The translations under genes were made by a program, and so were the position numbers. From NCBI GenBank assembly GCA_013002105.1, contig JABDKS010000872.1, forward strand, positions 1 through 9,728: DNA of 9,728 bases, given 5' to 3'. Below, piece after piece: positions 1 to 7,064 of this stretch. The notes beneath the pieces are model-generated. The model searched no databases. It saw only the letters and a list, made by a program, of their open reading frames with translations, and was not told the DNA's origin. The first letter of the stretch is position 1, and every line of letters begins with the position of its first letter. Origin of the DNA: Pirellulaceae bacterium (GTDB lineage: Bacteria; Planctomycetota; Planctomycetia; Pirellulales; Pirellulaceae).

Positions 1-1070
1 GGACAGGAATCGTCGGCCATGAAAACTTTGTTTTGTAAGTTCAGCGCATCCAGGTTCCAGGATTGCCCGACGATTGCTTCCGCAGAAATCCCGGTCAGCT
101 TGGCCATCATCCCATTCCAATGAGTGATGGTTCCTTCGGCATCCGTAAAGGCGACGCCGTCCTTCAAGTCGGTTAGTAAACGCGTGTGGAATCGCGTCTC
201 GCGCCGGATCTTGAGCATACTTGGTTGAATCGAATGTCCCTTGCAGGCATCGGTCCAATAGCTATCGCCCGACTCGGGTTGCAATTGTTCCAACCATCGG
301 TTGGCCGTCGCACCTTGCAGTAACTCGGGTCGATCTTCCAGCATTCGCGTAAAATCGAGCACCAGCTGCGGGTCAAATTGCGAACCGCTGCCGTGTTGGA
401 GTTCCTGGAGTGCTCGTTCGCGGCTCATCGCCGACCTGAACACGTGATCGGTCGTCATTGAATCGAACGCGTTGCAGATGGCCAACATGCGAGATCCCAA
501 GGGAATATCGCCACCATGGGGTTCTTCGTTTTGTCGTCGGCTCTCGTACCACGTGTTGGCGTAACGAACGATGCTCAACAATTCTTCGTCGCCGGTGCAG
601 CCACGTAGAATCTCGCAGCCCAATTCGGGGCAGCAGTCCATGATCAATTGCTCATCGACAGATAGCTTCGACGGTTTTCGCAAAATGCGATCGGGTATCC
701 CGATCTTGCCCAGATCGTGCAGCAGAGCAGCGACTTCTAAGCGATCGCGTGTTTCATTGGGCAGCGACAGCCGCTGGGCCCATGCGCTGCACGACAAGGC
801 AACTCGCAAACAATGCGCTGCGGTGGATGCGTGTTTTGTTCGCAGGCAGTAAAAAAGGGAGGTCGCCATTCCAAGACGGACAACGGCCAGATCATTTTCC
901 CGCGGCAATCCGCGTGTTCGGTTGGCATTTTCGTCCGCCATCGGGGCGACATCTTGGAGCCGTGCGAGCAGCTCGCTGACGTCATCTTGACTGGTTTCAG
1001 CTGGCGATACGACGATTTGTTCGGACGTCGTCGCCAAGAGCGATGCGGTCATGTCGGTCGTATCGGTCAT
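1..1070 (-). CDS. HD-GYP-type domain protein with PAS domain (partial, C-terminus beyond left edge)
   Basis: Probably a signalling or output regulator rather than an active c-di-GMP phosphodiesterase. The 356 visible residues start at an ATG at 1070-1068; the reading frame stays open to the window edge, so the C-terminus is missing. Residues 1-60 are a polar, low-similarity N-terminus. Residues about 65-245 form an HD-GYP-like domain: H86 in AAHCLRV, the HD pair H118-D119 in LLHDLGKIGIPD, then KPSKLS. Residues about 294-350 look like a PAS domain (LKDGVAFTDAEGTITHWNG, then LTGISAEAIVGQSW). The domain is odd: the histidine expected near residue 147 is cysteine, the HHE..DG.GYP segment is replaced by YANTWYESRRQNEEPHGG (170-187), and the first aspartate of the D..D motif is N200. 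Only H86, H118 and D119 of the usual ligands remain, so catalysis is doubtful. Another domain may follow the PAS outside the window. No clear ribosome binding site is seen. Confidence 0.85.
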   Translation of the reverse strand, partial: MTDTTDMTASLLATTSEQIVVSPAETSQDDVSELLARLQDVAPMADENANRTRGLPRENDLAVVRLGMATSLFYCLRTKHASTAAHCLRVALSCSAWAQRLSLPNETRDRLEVAALLHDLGKIGIPDRILRKPSKLSVDEQLIMDCCPELGCEILRGCTGDEELLSIVRYANTWYESRRQNEEPHGGDIPLGSRMLAICNAFDSMTTDHVFRSAMSRERALQELQHGSGSQFDPQLVLDFTRMLEDRPELLQGATANRWLEQLQPESGDSYWTDACKGHSIQPSMLKIRRETRFHTRLLTDLKDGVAFTDAEGTITHWNGMMAKLTGISAEAIVGQSWNLDALNLQNKVFMADDSC

Positions 1071-1475
1071 ATCGATTGCGCAAGATTGCGGGAACTGGAT
1101 TGGGTAGCTTTACGCAAACCTACGTCAGGAACCCAACAGGGGCAAAAGAAAACGGGCAATCGACTTAGCGACGTCCCCCCGCTTGAGGCGACCAATCTAT
1201 CTAGAAAGCCTCCTTTGACCAGGCATCCTGGGCTGCCCGAAGGTGGTGATAGACCCCTTTTTTGCTCGCGATCGGCCTGATTGGCGTGAACTATGCGTCA
1301 AGTGAGGCGTAATGCTTGCGATCACTGTTGGTCGTACCTACTATGCATTCGATGGGTTCTGGCCGACAACAAGCCAAGAATTTGGGGGTTCATCCACCCT
1401 GCCCGTTCGGTGTTCCTTTGCAGAGGAGCTGGGCGAATGGATCGCTGCTAGTCTTTACACCGTGGTGCTGCTCTC
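1071..1475. other. Divergent intergenic spacer
   Basis: 405 bases between the HD-GYP/PAS gene (minus) and the sigma factor gene (plus). It should carry promoters for both. The only convincing one points right at 1316-1344. A C4T6 run sits at 1254-1263, but the stem in front of it is too weak to call a terminator. The leftward promoter could not be identified with confidence. Reading frames crossing this spacer have no recognisable protein character. Confidence 0.6.
1316..1344 (+). promoter_or_regulatory. Putative sigma70-like promoter of the sigma factor gene
   Basis: TTGCGA at 1316-1321 (4 of 6 to TTGACA) and TACTAT at 1339-1344 (5 of 6 to TATAAT) are separated by exactly 17 bases. Transcription would start near 1351, giving a leader of about 125 nucleotides before the GTG start at 1476. 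This is a match by eye only; promoter consensus in planctomycetes is poorly constrained. Confidence 0.45.
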
Positions 1476-2045
1476 GTGAGTCTTTCTGAGGTCGATCGTC
1501 AACTGTTGCAGAGGTGCCTCGATCGGGCCCCTCGCGCGTGGCAGGATTTCGTCGATCGGTTCCTGGGTTTGGTTGTTCATGTCGCCAATCACACAGCCGA
1601 AGCGAGACAAATCCAACTGGACGCATCGACCCGCGAAGACCTGGTGGCAGAAGTTTTCTTGGTCATCGTGGCAAAAGACTTTACCGTACTGCGTCGCTTT
1701 CGCCGTAATTGCTCCCTGGCGACCTACCTGACGGTGATATCACGTCGTGTCATTGCACGTCGTATCATGCAAGGGAACAAGTCTCCTGTCGCTGCGAATC
1801 AGGCTTCGGTTGCGTCCGTTGCTGACCAGAATGGGCCACCGACGCGAATCGAAGACAGGGAGGAGGTCGAAAAGCTGCTGTTGCGTCTCGATCCCAAAGA
1901 AGCGAGCGTGGTTCGCATGTACCACTTGGAGGGCAAGACCTACGCCGAGATTAGCCAAGTTGTCGGGATTGCCGAAAACAGTGTGGGGCCGGTGCTCAGC
2001 CGGGCACGATCCAAAATGCGTGACGCGGGTGAGAATTCGTCCTAG
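1476..2045 (+). CDS. ECF-like RNA polymerase sigma factor
   Basis: A 189-residue two-domain sigma70-family factor that would direct core RNA polymerase to a specific promoter set. Region 2 spans about residues 20-100 (AWQDFVDRFLGLVVHVANHT, then EDLVAEVFLVIV and the basic ATYLTVISRRVIARRI). A polar linker follows (101-128). Region 4 spans about 128-183, with a helix-turn-helix GKTYAEISQVVGIAENSVGPVL. The length and the lack of regions 1.1 and 3 fit the ECF group. The start is GTG at 1476: an in-frame TAG at 1449 blocks any longer form, and no Shine-Dalgarno sequence is seen. No anti-sigma factor or membrane protein lies beside it in this window, so its control is unknown; region 4 ends without a C-terminal extension. 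It converges on mtaB with only 14 bases between the stop codons. The regulon cannot be told from sequence. Confidence 0.88.
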   Translation: MSLSEVDRQLLQRCLDRAPRAWQDFVDRFLGLVVHVANHTAEARQIQLDASTREDLVAEVFLVIVAKDFTVLRRFRRNCSLATYLTVISRRVIARRIMQGNKSPVAANQASVASVADQNGPPTRIEDREEVEKLLLRLDPKEASVVRMYHLEGKTYAEISQVVGIAENSVGPVLSRARSKMRDAGENSS

Positions 2046-2059
2046 CGGACGCGTGAACG

Positions 2060-3373
2060 TCAGCAAACGCGGACGGACAACTTTTCGCCGTCGGTGCTTT
2101 GGACACGCACGTCGATCAGCGTGCTAACCGCCACCGGCTTTTTCTCGCTAACGAATTGTGCCGGCGCGTAACGACAGGTGGTTCCCTGCACCAGTGAATC
2201 TCCCGTAGCGTCGCCATCGCAACCGATGCGGATCAGCGGACTGCTTGATTCGACCAGCAATTCAAGACGCTGACCGACCAGGCTGCGATAGTAGCTCTGT
2301 CGCAACTGCGTTTCCAATTGCGTCAATTGTGCGATTCGCTCGGATCGTATTCGCTTGGGTACTTGATCGGACATCTCGGCCGCTGGAGTACCCCGACGTG
2401 CACTGAATGGAAAAGCGTGGATCTTGGAGAACCGTGCTTCGTTGCAGGTACGAAGCGTTTGCTCGAATTCCGATTGAGTTTCGCCCGGAAATCCAACGAT
2501 GACATCGGTCGTGATCGCGGGATTGTCGAGCGATTGGCGCAACAGTGCGCAGCGATCCAGGAACATCCGCGTGCCCCAACGACGACGCATCCGACGCAGC
2601 ACCGAATCACTGCCGCTTTGGAGGCACAGGTGCAGATGTGGAACGATGCGTTCGGAATACTCGGCAAGCATCGAAATCAATTCGCGAGTGACCTCGGTCG
2701 CCTCGATGCTGCTCAGTCGAATCCGAAAATCACCTTGCAGATTGCAAAGATCACGCAGCAGGTGTGCTAACCGAATCCATTCTTGTTTGGGTTTATTGCG
2801 ATTCCAGTCGACGCCGTAGTGCCCTAAATGGATGCCTGTCAGGACAACTTCGCGGTGTCCCGCATCGACCAGTCGTTGGACTTCGTCGATGATGTGCTCT
2901 TTGGGTCGCGACGTCAGGCTCGGGCGGACATGAGGGATGATGCAATAGCTGCACCGGAGTAGGCATCCGTCTTGGACTTTGACGTAAGCTCGCTGCCGTC
3001 CCGAGAACCCGTCCAGGCCGGTGGGAACGTCGATGACGCCGAATCGCGAAAGCAGGTCGGGCAACTCGCGTTTGTCGGTGACGACCTCCGTTACTCCGGG
3101 CAACGCAGCGACTTCTTGGGGTGCTCGGGTCGCGTAGCAACCCATGACAACAATCCGGGCGTCGGGATTGTTACGATGCAACCGTCGCACAATTTGACGA
3201 CTCTTGACATCGCCTTCGTTGGTCACCGTGCACGTGTTCACGACGCACACATCGGCTGCCTCGTCATCCGTACAATCTTGAAAGCCGACTCGCTGCAGAC
3301 CCTGACGTACCAACTCGGTTTCGTATTGATTGACTTTACAGCCGAGCGTGGCAACACGCAGTTTGGCATTCAT
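2060..3373 (-). CDS. mtaB: tRNA threonylcarbamoyladenosine (t6A37) methylthiotransferase MtaB
   Basis: A radical-SAM enzyme that adds a methylthio group to t6A at position 37 of tRNAs reading ANN codons, giving ms2t6A, which supports accurate decoding. The 437 residues contain the N-terminal UPF0004 domain with the cluster cysteines C12 (LGCKVNQYETE), C48 (NTCTVT) and C79 (MGCYA). The radical-SAM CxxxCxxC motif follows at C137, C141 and C144 (GCLLRCSYC). LTGIHLGHYG (178-187), LQSGSDSVLRRMRRR (251-265) and VGFPGET (293-299) are typical of MtaB rather than MiaB or RimO. Residues about 365-437 form a TRAM-like RNA-binding end. I chose the ATG at 3373-3371; an in-frame TTG at 3415 would add 14 unconserved residues. 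The gene is 143 bases downstream of clpS on the same strand. All expected cysteines are present, so it should be functional. Confidence 0.93.
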   Translation of the reverse strand: MNAKLRVATLGCKVNQYETELVRQGLQRVGFQDCTDDEAADVCVVNTCTVTNEGDVKSRQIVRRLHRNNPDARIVVMGCYATRAPQEVAALPGVTEVVTDKRELPDLLSRFGVIDVPTGLDGFSGRQRAYVKVQDGCLLRCSYCIIPHVRPSLTSRPKEHIIDEVQRLVDAGHREVVLTGIHLGHYGVDWNRNKPKQEWIRLAHLLRDLCNLQGDFRIRLSSIEATEVTRELISMLAEYSERIVPHLHLCLQSGSDSVLRRMRRRWGTRMFLDRCALLRQSLDNPAITTDVIVGFPGETQSEFEQTLRTCNEARFSKIHAFPFSARRGTPAAEMSDQVPKRIRSERIAQLTQLETQLRQSYYRSLVGQRLELLVESSSPLIRIGCDGDATGDSLVQGTTCRYAPAQFVSEKKPVAVSTLIDVRVQSTDGEKLSVRVC

Positions 3374-3406
3374 GCTTTGCAGAACGGATTTGTAGGTGGA
3401 GTGTTC

Positions 3407-3498
3407 GGGTGACAAGAGTGCGCCGACACCCTGCGATCAACGAAATGGGATTGGCCGCATAATTCACGCTTGGTCACCCAAGTCACTCTTGGTCACCC
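3407..3498. repeat. Tandem 11-bp repeats with an inverted partner upstream of mtaB
   Basis: CTTGGTCACCC occurs at 3469-3479 and 3488-3498 (19-base period); the similarity extends to 16 bases with mismatches only at one internal position and the last base. An inverted copy, GGGTGACAAGAGTG, lies at 3407-3420 and pairs with 3484-3498 except for one bulged C. In the direction of clpS-mtaB transcription, two sense copies are followed by one antisense copy ending 34 bases before the mtaB ATG. Either upstream copy could pair with the downstream one. It may be a protein-binding site, an attenuator-like switch or a processing site; the sequence does not decide. Confidence 0.7.
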
Positions 3499-3516
3499 TA
3501 TTCGCGAGTTGTCATT

Positions 3517-3861
3517 CTATTCGGGGACCGGCTCGATCGATGCGGACATGCTACCTTTGCAGCGACCAATCAGTTCGTCTTTACCAAACGAATGAATTTG
3601 ATCGCGTTTAAGTTCCGCGTGTTCCATGGTCGTGGTCATGCAAATCGCACGACCAGAGGAATCCACCTCTTTGGCGATTTGGAATCCCATTTCGATTGGG
3701 TGATGAAACAGACGCTTCATCATCAGCACAACGTATTCGTAGCTGTGGTCTGCGTCGTCCCAAAGAATCACGTGGTAACGAGGCTGCTTCTTAGGTTTTT
3801 TCTTGTCTTTGGTTTTTGTGATTACGGTTGGCTCGGCCACCATCGTTTGCTGATCCGCCAT
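3517..3861 (-). CDS. clpS: ClpS-like Clp protease adaptor with altered N-degron pocket
   Basis: ClpS binds the N-domain of the ClpA or ClpC unfoldase and delivers N-degron substrates to ClpP in the cytoplasm. The 114 residues have a lysine-rich flexible N-terminal extension (1-27) and a ClpS core (28-110): PRYHVILWDDADHSYEYV, then GRAICMTTTMEHAELKRDQIH. Aligned by eye with E. coli ClpS, the chaperone-contact residues E79 and K84 are kept as E80 and K85. The substrate pocket differs: N34-D35-D36 becomes D35-D36-A37, M40 becomes Y41, M62 becomes A63 and the key H66 becomes D67. It is therefore clearly ClpS-fold, but its specificity may not be the classical Leu/Phe/Tyr/Trp rule. The ATG at 3861 is supported by AAGGAG 11 bases upstream. 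It is probably expressed leftward, possibly together with mtaB. Confidence 0.88.
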   Translation of the reverse strand: MADQQTMVAEPTVITKTKDKKKPKKQPRYHVILWDDADHSYEYVVLMMKRLFHHPIEMGFQIAKEVDSSGRAICMTTTMEHAELKRDQIHSFGKDELIGRCKGSMSASIEPVPE

Positions 3862-4196
3862 TGCTGATCATGCTCCTTGCTTATCGAAACTCGTGTACTT
3901 TTTGCCCCGCCGCGTTCGCACCCCACAACGGTATTGCCCATTCGGGCAGCTATCATCATTGCCAGCACAGCGTAGCGATCCCTCTTGTTGGGATCCCTCG
4001 TACTGGAAAAGCCGCGTACAGGATATATTGTAGCGCCGTCACAGGCCAATCGGCAGTCCCGAAGTGCTGGAAAAGCTAGCTAGATTCTACGGGGTTGCCG
4101 ACAACCTGTTCGGATTGCCGCAACGATGCTCCTGGACGCAGAAACGTCGCGTGATCCCGTTTCCTCATCCGCCCCAAAAACCTCGCTTACGATCCC
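3862..4196. other. Divergent intergenic spacer clpS / M20 peptidase
   Basis: 335 bases between two divergent genes. It contains a short hairpin TGCCC-ATTC-GGGCA (3935-3948) in the presumed clpS leader and an inverted repeat GATCCC-7-GGGATC (3977-3995), which overlaps a direct repeat of GATCCCTC (3977-3984 and 3992-3999). An AT-rich block at 4024-4032 offers TATATT on the plus strand and TACAAT on the minus strand as possible -10 boxes, but neither has a good -35 box at normal spacing. No coding potential is recognised. Confidence 0.5.
3873..3878 (-). promoter_or_regulatory. Ribosome binding site of clpS
   Basis: AAGGAG on the minus strand, 11 bases before the ATG at 3861. It is the only strong Shine-Dalgarno sequence I found in the window, and it fixes the clpS start. 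Confidence 0.6.
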
Positions 4197-5570
4197 ATGT
4201 GCCCCTCTACCGTCCTGGACACAATCGAATCTCAATCCGATCGACACTTGGATGAATTGGTGCAGTGGCTCAGGATTCCCAGTATCTCCAGCGACAGTTC
4301 CCGCGTCGAGGACGTCCATCGCGCCTGCCAGTGGTTAGCCGACAAGTTTGAACACGCGGGCCTGAAAGTTCAGCTAATCCCTACTGACGGTCATCCCATG
4401 GTGCTGGCCGAAACGCCGCCTGTCAAAGGTGCGCCGGTGGTGGTTGTCTACGGCCACTACGACGTGCAACCGGTCGAACCGCTGGAACAGTGGATCACGG
4501 ATCCGTTTGATCCCACCATTCGCGACGGAAATCTTTACGCACGTGGTGCCACGGACGATAAGGGACAAGTGCTTACGCACGTCCAAAGCGTTTGCGACTG
4601 GTTGGCGACCGGTGAGCCGCTACCGCTTCAAATCAAGTTTTTGATCGAAGGCGAGGAGGAAGTTGGCAGCGAGAACTTGGAACGAATGTTGCCGGAACTT
4701 CGCGACCGTCTTGCGTGCGACTGTGTCGTCATCAGCGACAGTGGACAATACGCCGATGGGCAGCCAGCGATCACGTATGGTTTGCGGGGGATCGCGACGT
4801 ATGAATTACGAGTTGACGGACCGAGTCAAGATTTACACAGCGGATCGTTCGGTGGTGCCGTCATGAATCCGGCGATTGCACTTTGTCATTTGTTGTCGTC
4901 GATCGTCGACGAGAATGGCAAAATCCAAATTGCCGGTTACTACGATGACGTGCGAGAACTGAACGAGGCGGAGCGGGAGCAATGGCGTCAGTTGCCGCAG
5001 GATGAAACTGAATTCGCCAGGGCGATTGGCGTCGATGCGCTTTTTGGCGAAAAGGGTTATTCGGCCGACGAGCGACGCTGGGCGCGACCGACGTTCGACG
5101 TCAACGGTTTGACCGCCGGTCATCAAGGAGAGGGTGTCAAGACAATCATTCCCGCGACTGCAGCAGCGAAAATCAGTTTCCGTTTGGTGCCCGACCAAGA
5201 TCCTGACAAGGTGACCGAGGCGCTCCGGCAGCATTTGCAACAGCACGCACCGGTGGGGATTCGCTGGACGCTTGATGCTGATCACGGCGCACCGGGGATG
5301 CTTGCCGATACGCAAAGCCGATTCATGCAAGCGGCGCGAACGGCGATCGAGTCCGGATTTGGCGTTCCGCCGGTGTTGATTCGCGAGGGAGGCTCGATTC
5401 CGATTGTCACACGCTTTCAGGAAGTGCTCGATTGCGATTGTTTGTTGCTGGGTTGGGGGCTTTCGGATGACAACGCCCATAGCCCCAACGAAAAATTTCG
5501 CATTGCAGATTATCACCGAGGCATTCATGCTTCGGCCGTTCTTTGGCAAGAAATCGGGAAGCTGAGTTGA
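4197..5570 (+). CDS. M20-family metallopeptidase (dipeptidase/carboxypeptidase-like)
   Basis: A two-zinc (or two-manganese) hydrolase of the CNDP2/ArgE/DapE group, probably cytosolic since no signal peptide is visible; it likely splits dipeptides or similar amide substrates. The 457 residues show the full active site. H87 and nearby D89 are in YGHYDVQP, D120 is the bridging ligand in GATDDKG, E154 is the general base and E155 a metal ligand in EGEEEVGS, D181 is in ISDSG, and H428 is in NAHSPNEKF. H214 in DLHSGSFGG sits in the lid/dimerisation domain (about residues 200-320) and is expected to reach the neighbouring subunit's active site. Length and motif order resemble the carnosinase-like dipeptidases. 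The ATG at 4197 precedes conserved sequence by only about 15 residues; no ribosome binding site is seen. serS follows 132 bases later on the same strand. The exact substrate cannot be assigned. Confidence 0.9.
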   Translation: MCPSTVLDTIESQSDRHLDELVQWLRIPSISSDSSRVEDVHRACQWLADKFEHAGLKVQLIPTDGHPMVLAETPPVKGAPVVVVYGHYDVQPVEPLEQWITDPFDPTIRDGNLYARGATDDKGQVLTHVQSVCDWLATGEPLPLQIKFLIEGEEEVGSENLERMLPELRDRLACDCVVISDSGQYADGQPAITYGLRGIATYELRVDGPSQDLHSGSFGGAVMNPAIALCHLLSSIVDENGKIQIAGYYDDVRELNEAEREQWRQLPQDETEFARAIGVDALFGEKGYSADERRWARPTFDVNGLTAGHQGEGVKTIIPATAAAKISFRLVPDQDPDKVTEALRQHLQQHAPVGIRWTLDADHGAPGMLADTQSRFMQAARTAIESGFGVPPVLIREGGSIPIVTRFQEVLDCDCLLLGWGLSDDNAHSPNEKFRIADYHRGIHASAVLWQEIGKLS

Positions 5571-5650
5571 GGCTCCTCCCAACTCACTGCCTGTCGCTCC
5601 ATGCTTTGCCGATCAACGACTGCTTGCTGTAGACAACACACTAATTCATC

Positions 5651-5684
5651 TGGGATGAGAAATGGCACAAGCGATCTCATCTCG
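5651..5684 (+). promoter_or_regulatory. Hairpin in the serS leader
   Basis: GATGAGA (5654-5660) pairs perfectly with TCTCATC (5675-5681). Counting G-U pairs, the stem extends to ten base pairs (5651-5660 with 5675-5684), with a 14-base loop. It ends 18 bases before the serS ATG and is not followed by a T run, so it is not an ordinary terminator. It could affect serS translation or mRNA stability, or be neutral. No T-box or other known riboswitch feature was recognised. Confidence 0.45.
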
Positions 5685-5702
5685 CCACTCACCGAAATTA
5701 AT

Positions 5703-6980
5703 ATGCTCGACCGAAAATTCATTACACAGAACCTTGACCTCGTCCGTGAGAACTGCCAGCGACGAGGCGTTGAGTGTGACGTCGATCGAATCGCTGATTT
5801 AGAGGCGCAGCGCATGGAAAAACTGCAAGCGGCTCAAGATCTGAATCGGCAAGCCAATGAGGTCAGTAAATCGATCGGCAAGGTCAAAGACGCGCAGGAA
5901 CGGCAAGCGACCATCGAAAAAGGACGGCAGCTGCGCGAACAAAAAGATCTGGCGCAACGCGAACACGACGAATTGGATGCTCAGATTGTCTCGTTGCAGG
6001 CTGCGATTCCCAATATGACGCATCCGGATGTGCCGACCGGTGGCGAAGACGGTTACAAGGAGCTGTCGTTTGGCAAGACTGCGAAACCAGAATTCGACTT
6101 TCAACCGTTAGATCACTTGGCACTGGGCGAGAAGCACGATCTGTTTGATTTTGAAGCTGGAGCACGCGTCAGCGGTGCGGGTTTTTACTTCTTGCGAAAT
6201 GCAGCGGTGCGAATCGATTTGGCGTTACAGCAGTACGCAATCAGTTTTTTGTCTGATCGTGGATTCACGCCGATCACGACGCCCGATCTGGCATTGACCA
6301 GTATTCTGGAAGGCATCGGATTCACGCCGCGCGGTCCCGAAACCCAGATTTATAGCATCGAGAATACGGAGCTGAATCTCGTCGGGACCGCCGAAATTAC
6401 GTTGGGCGGGATGATGGCGGACCAGACGATGGACTCCGAGCAACTACCGTTGCGGTTGTGCGGACTGAGTCATTGCTTTCGCACCGAAGCGGGTGCGGCG
6501 GGCCGCGCCTCCAGAGGTCTCTATCGTGTGCATCAATTTACAAAAGTCGAAATGTTCGCGTTTGCACCGCCAGAGCAAAGCGACGCGATCCACGAGGAAC
6601 TGCGAGAACTGGAGTGCGAGATCTTTGATGCCTTGGAAGTCCCCTACCGAGTGATCGACACGGCGAGTGGCGATTTAGGCGGGCCAGCGTACCGCAAATA
6701 CGATCTCGAGGCTTGGATGCCGGGCCGCGGCGATGGTGGAGAATGGGGCGAAGTGACCAGCACGAGTAATTGCACCGACTACCAAGCGAGGCGCCTGAAT
6801 GTGCGATTCAAAACCGCTGGTCAGAAGGGCACCGAGTTTGTGCATACACTCAACGGGACGGCCGTGGCGACCGGTCGGGCGATGATCGCGATTCTAGAAA
6901 ATCACCAACGCTCCGACGGCAGCATCGCAATCCCAACTGTCTTACAGCCCTGGGTCGGAGCCAAGGAACTCAGCGCTTAA
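5703..6980 (+). CDS. serS: Seryl-tRNA synthetase
   Basis: Charges tRNA-Ser (and tRNA-Sec where present) with serine in the cytoplasm. The 425 residues are close to the usual bacterial length. Residues about 1-100 are the N-terminal tRNA-binding domain with a long charged antiparallel coiled coil (about 30-98). The class II catalytic core follows. Motif 1 lies near GFTPITTPDL (187-196). The serine/ATP site has GTAEITLGG (228-236). Motif 2 is FRTEAGAAGRASRGLYRVHQ (259-278), leading into FTKVEMF. Motif 3 is NGTAVATGRAMIAILENHQ (384-402). The start is the ATG at 5703, which gives the typical MLDRKFITQN N-terminus; a possible ATG at 5601 would add 34 residues of non-conserved sequence. It lies 132 bases after the M20 peptidase gene, so co-transcription is possible but not shown. 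It converges with the response regulator gene, with 84 bases between the stops. Confidence 0.97.
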   Translation: MLDRKFITQNLDLVRENCQRRGVECDVDRIADLEAQRMEKLQAAQDLNRQANEVSKSIGKVKDAQERQATIEKGRQLREQKDLAQREHDELDAQIVSLQAAIPNMTHPDVPTGGEDGYKELSFGKTAKPEFDFQPLDHLALGEKHDLFDFEAGARVSGAGFYFLRNAAVRIDLALQQYAISFLSDRGFTPITTPDLALTSILEGIGFTPRGPETQIYSIENTELNLVGTAEITLGGMMADQTMDSEQLPLRLCGLSHCFRTEAGAAGRASRGLYRVHQFTKVEMFAFAPPEQSDAIHEELRELECEIFDALEVPYRVIDTASGDLGGPAYRKYDLEAWMPGRGDGGEWGEVTSTSNCTDYQARRLNVRFKTAGQKGTEFVHTLNGTAVATGRAMIAILENHQRSDGSIAIPTVLQPWVGAKELSA

Positions 6981-6990
6981 ACGAACTCGG

Positions 6991-7047
6991 CGTTGAGATG
7001 CTCCGCGATCAACGAGAGTTGAATTCCAGCGGCCGCGACCTCGTTGA
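6991..7047. repeat. Inverted repeats between convergent serS and response regulator gene
   Basis: TCAACGAG (7009-7016) and CTCGTTGA (7040-7047) form an 8-bp inverted repeat with a 23-base loop. CGTTGA at 6991-6996 can pair instead with TCAACG at 7009-7014. These are alternative hairpins in the 84-base convergent gap. There is no good T run on either side, so a role as a bidirectional terminator is only a possibility. Confidence 0.4.
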
Positions 7048-7064
7048 CCGACGCGTGGTCGTAC

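Noticed and set aside
813..1280. Plus-strand frame of 155 codons overlapping the start of the HD-GYP/PAS gene
   Set aside because: It is antisense to that coding sequence, then runs through the spacer; its translation is low in structure and has no homology I can recognise.
3374..3415. TTG start extending mtaB by 14 residues
   Set aside because: The extension runs through the inverted-repeat arm at 3407-3420 and lacks similarity to MtaB N-termini; the ATG at 3373 leads directly into the first beta strand.
4833..5582. Open frame of 249 codons antisense to the M20 peptidase gene
   Set aside because: The translation resembles no known family and is rich in Arg, Cys and His as expected of a shadow frame; the opposite strand has a complete active site.
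5601..5702. Upstream ATG extending serS by 34 residues
   Set aside because: The extra residues are not part of the SerRS fold and would run through the leader hairpin; the ATG at 5703 gives the family N-terminus.
6981..7064. Minus-strand frame giving a fairly natural-looking peptide (HASVNEVAAAGIQLSLIAEH) after the response regulator stop
   Set aside because: The response regulator already ends at the normal LuxR-domain boundary, and the frame upstream is out of phase with it. It may be chance or an old remnant, but there is no start or family to support a gene.
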